NCBI RefSeq assembly: GCF_945859685.1
Contig: NC_079148.1
Coordinates: 8,618,001-8,682,000 of the forward strand
Reading direction: 5' to 3'
Source of the DNA: Eupeodes corollae
Taxonomy: Eukaryota > Arthropoda > Insecta > Diptera > Syrphidae
Length of the DNA: 64,000 nucleotides
Made by a program: the position numbers and the translations under genes. Each line of letters starts with the position of its first letter. The first letter of the stretch is position 1. The notes beneath the pieces were generated by a model. The model had not been told where the DNA came from. It did no database searches and saw nothing but the letters and a program-made list of their open reading frames with translations. Positions 54,596 through 64,000 of this stretch are shown here, piece after piece.

Positions 54596-55967
54596 TTAAT
54601 CTGTACTAATCGCAGCATTGCTACTTTTAGTCAGATCAACCTCCACCACTGTTTTGTCGGCGTTTTCATCGTCTGAGGAGGATTTAAGCAGTTCTTTCTC
54701 ACTCAGAGTGATGCCTAAGGTAGCATCTTCAGTCTCCACGTCGGATGACTCGTTTGGGGCTGTGGATTTCGATGGTTCCACTTGTGGTGTTGCATCGACT
54801 TCCATTATTGTTGTTAGTGAAGCATTTCCTTCCGCTGAAGGGGCTTCTGTGGGGGGCGTGTTGAACGTATCTTCATCTTTTTTATAGAAAAAGATCATGA
54901 TTTCATCAAAACCATACCTAATCACGCCTTTGGTCGCGGCCAGTGGATCTATAGTGACCCACTGTCTCCTTCTCAACCTTTGGTACTTTCCAGTCGTGCG
55001 TAGGCAGGTCCGGATTACTTGTTCTGATCAGTTTCATGATCATATCTGGGCAGTTGTGTAGAGCCGGGATCATTATACGTGCTCTTGGCCGGCAAGGAAT
55101 ATTCTCCCTTGCAACAACCTCGAGCTTGGCACCCGGCCAGACTTCTGGCAAGCCATTGACAGCAGCCCTGTATAGATCGAAAGATCTCTGATCACCACAG
55201 GCGATGAGTTTGATACGATTTTGGTACCATCCTGCATCGGCTGTGTCTGGGAGAGGCCCCGGATTTTCCTCGATCACAGATACAAATCTGAAACCATCCA
55301 CATGACTCCTGTCAATGACCGCGGCAATGATCTTGCCTTTGAGCGCGTCGCTGAAGGAAAGATTTGACGTTGAGTCACCTCAGGTCGGTTTAGCTTTTTT
55401 GCTAAGAAAGCCACTAGCTCACTCGAGTTTACGCGTTTGCTCTGGGGTTCTTTCCGCCGCCGGTATGACACCAACTGCGGCTAGAATCCTCTCAGCATTG
55501 CGTTGGTCTCGATTGGCCTGTGACTTCTTTGACTTCTTTTTGGCCGGCCCTATTTTCGTGTGACACAGATGTGGGTTCACCTCCAGATTTAGTCGCTACC
55601 GATACCAATCCGGGTGTGCCCTCACCCTTCGAGTCAATTCCACATGTACAGATTTTGTTTCTCCGGATGGGGTGTCCCTCCTTGGGGTCGCTTGCAACGT
55701 CCTAGCAGGAGCGGGGAAGAGGTGGAGTGTGGAATTGCCGCCCTTGGGACAGCCGAGCATCACAGCTGTTCTACTGACGGGTAATTTCTTCAAGTAAAGG
55801 TTGCGGCTAGTAGAGGGAGAAGGACTCTCGCTACTAGTGGCAACCACAGGGTTGACATCACGTTCACACACCTGAGTTGGCTCGACAGCCTTTTCAAGAG
55901 ATGTGACCGCATTGGCAGCCATGGCGCGATTTGTTTTGTTTGATTTTTTTTTATTTGATTCTTTCAT
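54596..55967 (-). pseudogene. LINE ORF1 (RNA-binding/Gag-like), frameshifted
   Basis: Frames in order: 55967-55596 starts MKESNKKKSNKTNRAMAANA and is Lys/Ser/Pro-rich and disordered. 55474-55274 contains SSELVAFLAKKLNRPEVTQ. 55301-54918 contains WYQNRIKLIACGDQRSFDLY, VNGLPEVWPGAKLEVVA and RPRARIMIPAL, the globular domain seen in ORF1 of many insect LINEs. 54976-54596 is an acidic tail. At least two frameshifts break it. Confidence 0.75.
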
Positions 55968-56204
55968 TTTATTCCCACGAGTAAAGCGGAAAGACGATCA
56001 GCCCCTAAAGTCACCTACCAATTTCTAAACAATTTATTTTTCTCTGGAATTGAACACATCAATTTTTTCGCATCTGTCAAAAAAAAAATCGTTAAAGTAC
56101 TGCATCGCATTAGCTTCAAAGTGAGTATACCTCCCAGGGCTTCTTGGGAGAATACATCATTTGAACTATAAACTATGGGGTTGGTGGAGGCGTATACTAA
56201 GATA

Positions 56205-57045
56205 GACTAAACTTAAGTCTCTCCTTTCGTCTACCCGATCATTGTAGCTTGTTCCAAGCTGAAATCCTGCCTAAAAAAGAAGTCCTATATTGGCTTAGAG
56301 AAAACGTTATAAGAACTAATGATATACGCATCTTCTCGAAAAGCTAAGCTGCGTTAAAGTCCCTAGACTCTGTCTATTGTCAATCAACTCTTACAGAGAT
56401 GGTAACACAGTTCAACATTCACCTTTTCTGGGTGCCGGGCCATAGAGACATTCTAGGAAATTGCAAAGCTGACGAACTGCAAAAAGCGGAACAACTTTAC
56501 CTTTGCTGGCTCACAATGCTAGCTTAGGTATCCCCTTAGCTACATGTAAACTCATCCTAAAGCAAGATACCATAGAGAAAACAAACTTCAGGTGGAATAA
56601 CACCACCACCTGTTTAGCGAAAAAAATAATTTGGCCTAATCTTAGCGCCAGACGCTTAAAACAATTAATCTCTCTGAGTAGATTGCACATTAGCTACGTT
56701 ATATGTAGGTTTCCTGCCAGGCACTGCTTAATAGGAGGGCATGCTATTCGACTTGGAGCCCCTGCAAATGATTTTTGTAGGAGGAGACAATCTCTCATCT
56801 TCTGTGCACACGCCCTGCCTTATCACAAAGACGTAGAATCCATCTTGGACACTACTACTTCAACGATACCAGCGATCTAAAAAATTCTGACATTATTTGT
56901 CTCCTACACTTCATTCGGAGCTCCAATTGGTTCGACGAGTTAAGCTGATCAACTGATCCATGTGGTATCACAACGGACCATGCTTTGGTCTAAGTGTGTT
57001 GGACTTCCCAACCAACAGCCACTTTAACCTAACCTAACCTAACAG
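56205..57045 (+). mobile_element. LINE fragment, RNase H and C-terminal domain, ending in TAACC repeats
   Basis: The plus strand reads FRLPDHCSLFQAEILPKKEV, LYWLRENVI, IRIFSKS, INxHLFWVPGHRDILGNCKA and DEL, then a frameshift. It continues SLGIPLATCKLILKQDTIEK, TTTCLAKKIIWPNLSARRL and CLIGGHAIRLGAPANDFCRR. The 3' end is AACCAACAGCCACTTTAACC followed by CTAACCTAACCTAAC (57026-57044). It faces the minus-strand LINE of the same family at 52778-56000, tail outward. Confidence 0.85.
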
Positions 57046-57926
57046 CATCGCATACAATGTCACCGAATCATAGGATATCGAAGAGAATTGCGCTCCAACG
57101 TTACCTCTATAGGACCGCTTTATTTTAATTAAACTCTCTTATTTCTTGTTTGTTTAATATGGGGCTATTGTACCAAACCTAACCCTAAAGTGATACCGTA
57201 ATAACCATTTATGTCAAACTCTATCACAATCATTTTGTAATTGCTTGATTAATACCTGAAGATTTTAATTGAAGAATGACTGTCTTGAAGACAACCCCTA
57301 ATCAAAGCATTAAGTATACTTATAATAATAAAAAAATACGAAGTTCAAAACTCCCTTTCATGCTATAGTTCGCTGAACGTCTTAATTGCTGTTAGAACTT
57401 TAGCTATACTTAACGAACAGAACAATTTAAATTTTAACTTCCGGAATTACTGGTTACTTTAGTGAGAACGAACCTTAAATTATATTTCTCTCATAAGTAC
57501 ATATTTACCTATCGTTTTGTTATAAGTTTGTTTTGTTTTTAAGTTAAACATTACGCATAAGTTTTATATTCAATTCATTAAACACAAAATAGCGCTTCTT
57601 TCGAGAATCTTTAATTAACAATTTTATTTCAGTTAACAACAATAATGGCAATTAATCGCTTGGGCAATTAAATTTTCAAGTGATATCAAGTAGAAACAAT
57701 CATTTTTATAAATGGATGGTGGAGTGGTCATTCACTGGACAGAAGGTAGGTACATGTATATTTTTATAGCTATAAAATTTAGCATACAGTAGGAGGATGA
57801 GGGTTTTGAGGTATAAGCAGTCTTTTAAAAAAACACCTGTAGGTATTCTAAGAAAAATGCCTTGATTTATTGGTTGAAGCTCTTTTTATGTGTTTTTGCA
57901 ACGCAGAAACTTAAATTTAAATACAT
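57046..57926. other. No recognised gene
   Basis: AT-rich sequence without coding or repeat signatures. Confidence 0.35.
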
Positions 57927-58765
57927 TGGCGCAAAATTTTAGACGATTTAGTACGATGTTAAATCATTTTTAGTATGATACTAGGTTAAAAAAAGGATTT
58001 TGATAATTTTAAACGAGTTTAGTATCGTACTATCTTCTTAACATTTTACTAAAGTTAAAATCACCAAATGGCTACTTTATCTTTTTAGTATCGTATTAAA
58101 TCTATGTCAGACAGATTTTTCTTGTCATTTTTCTCAAATGTGACAGTGTTTAATTTCTAAAAGGTTATTATTCATTAAATGTCCAAATTGTAACGGATCA
58201 TAAATGCAGAATTATAGATATCGTTGCAAGATCTCGTGGGTCTCTTCATGACTCCAACATTTGGAACAATTGTCGCCTTAAATCCCGAGAGAATTCACGG
58301 ACAAATTGTTTCTTCACAAAGCCAGCATTGTTTTGAAGTTCGGATTTAATTTGTTGTGTAAGCCTCAAAGGCACAGTTAATGCCAATCGCAACATCTTGT
58401 TATTTTATTTCAATCTTTTATAAATTGCAAGTTAATTCCGAAAAACGAAAAAATATAAATAAATAAATAAACCACGGCGAGCTATGAAAACAAAATGAAA
58501 AAAGAAAATACAAATTCAATGTTGTCACTTTGACATTTGCAAAAATATTAAGGTATGTTTGTTTTGTTTGCTCCACAATCTGTCATTATTTAGATGTGTT
58601 TATGTTTTTTTTTTTAATAAAATGGTTTTAGCATGATACTAGTTAGCAAAACAATAAAAAGTGTTTAAAATTAGTGAAAAGTTAGTAGATTACTATGTAT
58701 ATAGTAAATTGTTAACTAGTATCGTGCTAAGGCCTTAATAATAGGTTGTTTAAAATTTTGCGCCA
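57927..58765. mobile_element. TIR element, termini TGGCGCAAAATTTTA
   Basis: The ends are TGGCGCAAAATTTTAGACGA and TTGTTTAAAATTTTGCGCCA. Subterminal copies of TAGTATCGTACTA/TAGTATGATACTA occur near both ends (57970-58050 and 58630-58735) in opposite orientation. A minus-strand frame near 58395-58245 starts MLRLALTVPLRLTQQIKSEL and may be a leftover of an encoded protein; it is not recognised. No clean target duplication was found. Confidence 0.65.
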
Positions 58766-59167
58766 TTATTTTTTGAGACAAGACCAGGAAATGTAACAAA
58801 ATATTATTATGGGTATGAATAAAAATGTAACTTAACTTTTCTCAGGCATTTCAAAATTAATAGATCCAGATCATAAAAACGTTTTCAGAAGAAAAATATC
58901 ACTTAAAAATTAAGTTCTTCAATAATTTTGCTTCAATAACTCTTAGTGAGGAATGAATCAAATATTCGCCCCATTTGTGATTTTCAAACAAAAATACTAA
59001 TTTAAAGGCATTTCAATCTCTTAAACCCTTTTGCTTACATTGTTTTCTAACGTAGATTTTTAGAAGTACAGAACTTTTGGTTGGCAACACTATTTTCACT
59101 ACCAGCCATTTTGTCAGCTGTCATGTGATACATAGGTATTCAGTTTTTGTTTGACATTTCAATATAA

Positions 59168-60066
59168 TGGCTGCGTTCAATCTCACGTTGGATAGGGTAT
59201 CTTGGATAGGTGGATTTTTAGATACATTGTTGAACGAGTTGGATAGCTGTATTGTAGATAGTTGTCAGAAAATAGAAACAGCTTTCAGCTGTTGACAAAA
59301 AGCAGAAAAGCATTTAACCTTTTATTATAATATTGTAGCGCTTTTTCATATTTTTTAATATTAATTCTAATTATTTCTCATCAAAAATTGACTCGTGTTC
59401 TTCAAGAACGTTTGCAATTTCTTGAAAAATTGTTCTTCGACGGATATTTGGGTCTCGCAGCTGGTCCTTTCTATTTCTGCACTCCTCCAAGAAAAACAGA
59501 ATGGATTTATGTTCCCAACCTTTAAAAAAGGGAATAGAGTGGTTATTCTTTGGGGTTTTGAATCATCTGAAAGAATAACTTACCTTTCCTATTTATTTAT
59601 TTACCTGCATTTTGTTCTACCTCTGGTACAGGATGAGGTTCTTCAACTTCAGGATGCTGGACACTAGATTGGAGGTAATACCTAGCAAATGGGTCATCTT
59701 CATCTACAAAACGAGAACAAAATAAGTCAATTTTGGAGATTAAAAAAATAGATAATAATTTACTTTTATCGTTCCTTCATCGTCTATTATGTACAGAACA
59801 TCCTCAAATACAACTTCAACTAACTTTTTGTATGTTTTTGTTTACCAACAAATACAAAAAGCTGAAATCAATTTTCAAGTTTCTTGAAATTCAATCATGT
59901 GTTGAATCAGCTGTTCTGTCAGATATCTACATACCTTAGAAATTCTTGAATATTTTTGATTCCTTTTTTGAGATCTCAGCTGTTTTTGATCAGCTGTTCT
60001 TTTACAAAAAAAACATTAACAAAAAGTTATCCGGATACCCTATCTGCCTGAGATTGAACGCAGCCA
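59168..60066 (-). mobile_element. PIF/Harbinger-like element carrying a Myb/SANT-like gene remnant
   Basis: Termini TGGCTGCGTTCAATCTCA and TGAGATTGAACGCAGCCA; TAA flanks the left end, and TAA follows one base beyond the right end. The minus strand encodes FEDVLYIIDDEGTIKVN, then DEDDPFARYYLQSSVQHPEV. After an intron-like gap (CAG acceptor near 59577) comes WEHKSILFFLEECRNRKDQL, RDPNIRRRTIFQEIANVLEE. The last blocks form a trihelix Myb/SANT-like DNA-binding domain. Known: PIF/Harbinger transposons encode a Myb-like partner beside the transposase. The transposase itself is absent here. The shorter relative is at 21801-22391. Confidence 0.75.
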
Positions 60067-60179
60067 ATAAGACTGACGCCTGAACGCTTCCAATTTGTAC
60101 ACGTCATTTAATTTAAAAATCATAATTCTTTTCTTAATACGTTTTACGTCAATTTTACGAAACTGCCGTATTTCGACTG

Positions 60180-60620
60180 ATGATGATACTCAGGTGCATA
60201 TTGAGACACTATTACATCCACAAAAACTGGGTTGGTGAAATAATTTTAACGTACTTCTTAAAAAACGGTGTTGGCCAGAACGTTACAGTAAATGGTGACT
60301 GCCTTAGAGCCATGCTTAGTGACTTTTTCGTACATCCATTAAACATTTAAACAACCATGATATGCAGTAGCTATGTTTTCAACAAGACGACGCGGCGCAA
60401 TATGTAACACAGCTCGTTCCCCAATTGATTTATCGAAGAACGCGTTTTGTACCCATTTAGGTTTACGTCAAAGACCGGTGACATTGATATGTGAAGTTTA
60501 TAGTATACGTCGATAAGCCAGAAACCATTAACCACTAAGAAGAAAACCTTCGCTACTTTACCGTCGATATAATAAACGGTTTCACAAAACTAATAGAAAA
60601 TTGAAACTCTTAGTATAGTA
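60180..60620 (+). pseudogene. mariner-type transposase relic
   Basis: The plus strand reads YFLKNGVGQNVTVNGDCLRA, MLSDFF, VFNKTTRRN (decayed WFQQDGATxH), FIEERVLYPFRFTSKTGDI and KPETIN, then ENLRYFTVDI. The catalytic aspartate of the QQDGA block is mutated. It is a heavily diverged C-terminal part. Confidence 0.6.
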
Positions 60621-61092
60621 GAAAATTTCCAAGAAAACACATCGGCAGTAACCAGATTTTCGTATTTAAAAATTGGTATAACTGAAAGAAGATCTGTCAG
60701 AATAATAACAAAAAAACACGCAAATAGAAAAAAGTTTTGAGAAAATTAAAACTTAAAATTAACTAAAAAAAACTAATAAAATTGACAATTTTCAAGAAGA
60801 AATTATAAGAAAACATCTTTAAATTGAGATTCTATAAAAATAAGTTAATTTAACAATTGCTTCAACGAGGGGGTTTGTTCGTAGACTACTTCATTAACAT
60901 GTGGTGTTGAAGCGAGCCACTCGATTCCGGCCGAGGATTGGTGTCGAGTTGAATTTTGTGAAGAAAACCTGTGTGGAGGAGTTGCTTTTACACATAATGC
61001 ATTAGGTCTGTTTATTTGCATGTTTGTGTACAAAAAATATAGTTTTGCTTTAATCAAATTAAAAAAAGAGGGTGGGATGCGACCCACACTGA
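60621..61092. other. No recognised gene
   Basis: AT-rich. A short palindrome (TGGGATGCGACCCA, about 61072-61085) lies directly before the TIR element at 61093. The minus-strand frame at 60845-61087 shows no domain. Confidence 0.35.
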
Positions 61093-62137
61093 TAACTTCC
61101 CATCATGTCTGTCGATTTGTCTTGCTTAAAAGTTTGTCTATATGTACTCATATCAATTTTTACCAAATTTGCGTACTATTTTTTGTAGATTTTATTTTTT
61201 ATGAAAAAAACGGACTGTTGGATTTTTATATAAAAATTACTGAATATCGAAAACAATATTTTTTTGTGAAATAAAATTAGTTTGAAGCCAATATTTTTAA
61301 TTTTTGAAAAGCTATTTGAGTCGAAAGTAAATCTTTACCAAGTTTTAGTATTGTTTTTTTTTTTAGAGTTCAATTTTTTGTAAAAAAAAACTTTCAATTC
61401 GATTTTTTTCAAAGTTTTATCGAATGTTGAAAACAATATTTCTTATAAGATAAAATTAGTTTGAAGCCAATATTTCAAATTTTTGAAAAGATATTTGAGT
61501 CGAAAATCAAGTTTTACCAATTTTGAGTAATGTTTTTTTTGATTTTTATTTTTTACAAAAAAAACTGTCAATTCGATTTTTCTCAAAATTTTATCAGATG
61601 TCAAAAACATTATTCTTCGTTGCACAAAATTGTTCTGGAGATGAAATCATATTTTAGTCTTAAAATTTTGGAGGTGACAATTTTTTTTCAGTTTTTTCGA
61701 TTTATAAAAAAAAAACGTTAAATAAAATTTTTCCAAAAAATATACTTGTTTGGTATCACATTAGAATTCATTATATAAAATTTAATTCAAGTGTCTAGCG
61801 TTTTTAGTTCGTAAGATACTTAGGGTTAACCGAAATTTTCGCCTTTTTTTCAAACTGCTATGGTAAAAAAACCACCCACGCAATTGTCTTGAGAGCCCTT
61901 TCTGCATCTTTCTGCCTTATTATCTGTATGACAAAATTTATTTGAAATCGATATCTCTTCTGGTTCTTGAGTTATGGAGGACCAAAAAAACGTTGCGAAC
62001 GTACGTACACACGCACGCACAGGCATCTCTCTCAAAAATCTTTTATTTCGACTCTAGGGACCTTGAAACGTCGAGAAATGTCAAAATTTTCAATTTGACA
62101 AATCGCACCCATTACAATAACTTCCTATGGGAAGTTA
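61093..62137. mobile_element. TIR element with internal minisatellite
   Basis: The ends TAACTTCCCAT (61093-61103) and ATGGGAAGTTA (62127-62137) are inverted repeats bounding 1,045 bp. The left half is a tandem array of about 180-bp units (listed separately). The right half is unique, with GTACGTACACACGCACGCAC near 62000 and ATTTCGACTCTAGGGACCTT near 62045. No transposase is encoded. The superfamily is unknown. Confidence 0.6.
61150..61625. repeat. Tandem array, about 180-bp monomer, roughly 2.6 copies
   Basis: ATAAAATTAGTTTGAAGCC starts at 61271 and again at 61450, 179 bp apart. CAATTCGATTTTT...TTTTATC and AAAACAATATT blocks recur in each unit, and the third unit is diverged. Monomers are AT-rich and lack open frames. 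Confidence 0.8.
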
Positions 62138-62648
62138 AAAAATTGCAAATGGAGTAGGTAGCGTATTCTTATATGTTGCTGAACTATTCAGTTTTTCATT
62201 GTTTAACACGAATCAAAGTATCTCACTTGCACTTTATAAGAAACATCGAAACACCATTTGCATTTTAGAAAATGTTGTCAAACCTTATCATTTTTAAATC
62301 TTCTTGTGTGGTGGAAACACCAAATAGATTTATAGCAAAACTTAATTATCTTTTCTATTCTTGCAAAATAAGCCCAGTTAGTCCATTTTTACAAACAAAA
62401 CTAAATAATATCAACAGTAAAAGATTGATTTTTCCCCAATGGAAAATACACATGATTTAAAATGCACAACTACTCAACGAACACAGCCATCGAGATACGA
62501 ATGCAATATCAATCGTATCAACATTTGAGAACGAAATCACATAAGATCCATTCGAGACTTGTATGAATGTCAAAAACCCATCCGTAGTAGGATTCTACTT
62601 TAACTTTTATCTGTAGTATTCATACTACGGATATGGTTTTTGTTATTA

Positions 62649-62928
62649 AGCCTAGTACATACTTGTGAACCATCTCGTGAACCCATACAAATTTCAGTTT
62701 TTGGTTCACCCGTGAACTTGCTCGTGAAGCTGAGTGGAGAACAAAGTGGAGAGTTTTCGTTCACGGGCAATTCACGTGCAAAATGTACGGGAACTGTTGG
62801 TGAAGCTTTGACATTTGGTTTGTTCATGTTCACAACGTGTACTCACAAGTGTGTACCAGTGAGCAATGTCAAAAGTTCACTTTCTCCACTGGCGAACGTT
62901 CACTTCACGAGGAAGTATGTACTAGGCT
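62649..62928. mobile_element. MITE with TTA target duplication
   Basis: The 280-bp element runs from AGCCTAGTACATACTTGTGA to its complement AAGTATGTACTAGGCT, flanked by TTA at 62646-62648 and 62929-62931. Subterminal GTGAAC/GTTCAC motifs are repeated in both orientations. The 3-bp TTA duplication fits the PIF/Harbinger TWA preference. The open frame across it (62640-63062) is a by-product. Confidence 0.85.
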
Positions 62929-62931
62929 TTA

Positions 62932-64000
62932 GTGTTAAATTCTACCATACTATTGATAGATTTTTCAACAAAACATGGGTATTGGTTTTCATCATTGCAA
63001 CCAATCATTGGATTTTTTTGACAGGTCCGGTCGTAGCGAAAATTGAAAATGTCTGTTATTGAAAAAACTGTCCGATTGAACCCCAAATTATAGAAAGCAT
63101 ACGTTTAAATTTTTGACAAAATACAATAAACTGATAGGTGCCAGTTACAGCTAACTTTGGTTTTTATCATTGAAAACAAATACTGGAATTTAAAAAAATA
63201 AAAAATTTCTGTCATTAAAAAAAGTTTTTCCTGATTGAAATCCACCGAAAAAATTTTAATTACAGAAATCTGTCATTGGAATTGTGTGAATTTGGAACGA
63301 TTCGTTTCACTTTTGAACATAAAAGTATCAGCTGTTTAGGAAAATGAATTTCATTCCGGAAAATAGAAAAATACATTTTTATGATTAATTTAACAAGATT
63401 TTTGAAAATACTAGAATGACTATTTTCATAATCAATCGGAAACATTTTTAGTGAACGTGATTTTTGTTTCAACAAATGTTTCAGTACCTTTAGCTAAATA
63501 ATTTAATACCTACATAATGTATATAAGGTAAAACGTGTAAATGTTATTTAATATTCATTTTATATTGGACTGCCTTTCAGCTACCATTAATCAAGTTACA
63601 AGTGTAATTACTTTAATCATCATAAAAATTGCACTTGACGACTTACCTATGCATTTGTTAGACATAAATAAAATATGGATGGATATGCTATCGGTAAGTT
63701 ATTCTAATAGTCAAGGAGGTAACGTTGGCGGTTATAGGTTTATATACGTTTATATTAAATAAGATGGCTAAAATTCACTTTTATTATAACAACGATTGCG
63801 CCGGAACTGTTAAGTAGTAGTACTTAAGTATAGCTGAAGAACAATTCTTTGGTATTTAAAATTCTTAAGTACCAGAAGGATTTTCTTAAAAATATCAGGT
63901 ACCAGTATCTAAGTCATTGTTTTTACTTCAATCTCTTTTAATTCCTAATACGGTCTTGAATTTATTTTCAAATTACTCAAATACTTTAAATCCCATTGCA
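62932..64000. other. No recognised gene
   Basis: AT-rich sequence. The frames at 63260-63475 and 63541-63762 have no family signature. Nothing else can be supported. Confidence 0.35.

Larger units (their letters stand above)
52778..56000 (-). mobile_element. LOA/Jockey-group LINE with ORF1 and ORF2, RT deleted
   Basis: The element reads leftward from about 56000 to its 3' end at 52778, where the complement of AACCTAACC/AGCCACT marks the terminus. ORF1 pieces lie at 55967-54596, the ORF2 endonuclease at 54480-53456, and the RNase H tail domain at 53284-52860. Nearly the whole RT is missing: the RT-start motif YKSPGLDGIIPAELQK (about 53330-53285) runs directly into MLKQYALETTNARWSQSTTC of the tail. 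This is an internal deletion derivative. Strand and domain order agree throughout. Confidence 0.85.

Noticed and set aside
61020..61721. Small ORFs in the 61-kb TIR element
   Set aside because: They fall in AT-rich tandem repeats on both strands and are not conserved between monomers.

Overview
This is insect nuclear DNA, most likely from a brachyceran fly. It is AT-rich. The host genes have short introns (about 50-110 bp in the NUB1-like gene) as well as long transposon-filled ones. Most of the sequence is decayed mobile DNA of classes typical of flies: mariner, Tc1, piggyBac, PIF/Harbinger and its MITEs, several LINE families, Ty3/gypsy, BEL/Pao and a tRNA-derived SINE. No species marker is present, so the species is not named. 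All names rest on reading the sequence by eye.

Four host genes can be built from spliced reading frames. (1) 5263-1811, minus: the 5' part of a large coiled-coil protein with an N-terminal calponin-homology/Hook-like region, possibly the Mud/NuMA family; it continues off the left edge. (2) 9620-10749, plus: a TRMT10-type tRNA (guanine-9) methyltransferase in two exons. (3) 17231-16205, minus, with a probable first coding exon at 35195-35143: a RETREG/FAM134-type reticulon-domain ER-phagy receptor with a C-terminal LC3-interacting motif. Its proposed 17.9 kb first intron holds most of the 17-35 kb mobile DNA. (4) 40309-42602, plus: a NUB1-like (NEDD8 ultimate buster 1) protein in eight exons. 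An unassigned candidate exon lies at 51935-52011.

Layout: 0-5.3 kb coiled-coil gene with a SINE beside it and LINE and mariner relics in an intron; 5.3-9.6 kb intergenic with a TIR element and an RTE relic; 9.6-10.8 kb TRMT10; 10.8-15 kb LINE, mariner and SINE relics; 16.2-35.2 kb RETREG gene, whose intron contains a piggyBac relic interrupted by a near-intact Tc1 element, a MITE inserted into its own copy, and a Tc1 relic split by a LINE and a SINE; 36-39.3 kb a deleted Ty3/gypsy element; 40.3-42.6 kb NUB1; 42.8-57 kb a dense retrotransposon graveyard (BEL/Pao plus at least four LINE fragments, nearly all on the minus strand); 57-64 kb Harbinger-like and other TIR elements and a mariner relic.

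The host genes have unrelated housekeeping roles (spindle/coiled coil, tRNA methylation, ER turnover, NEDD8/ubiquitin turnover), and nothing suggests that they act together. I found no new defence or metabolic system. The most notable items are the MITE self-insertion with both target duplications preserved, the minisatellite-bearing TIR element at 61 kb, the strand-biased retrotransposon array downstream of NUB1, the unusual RETREG gene structure, and the orphan exon.
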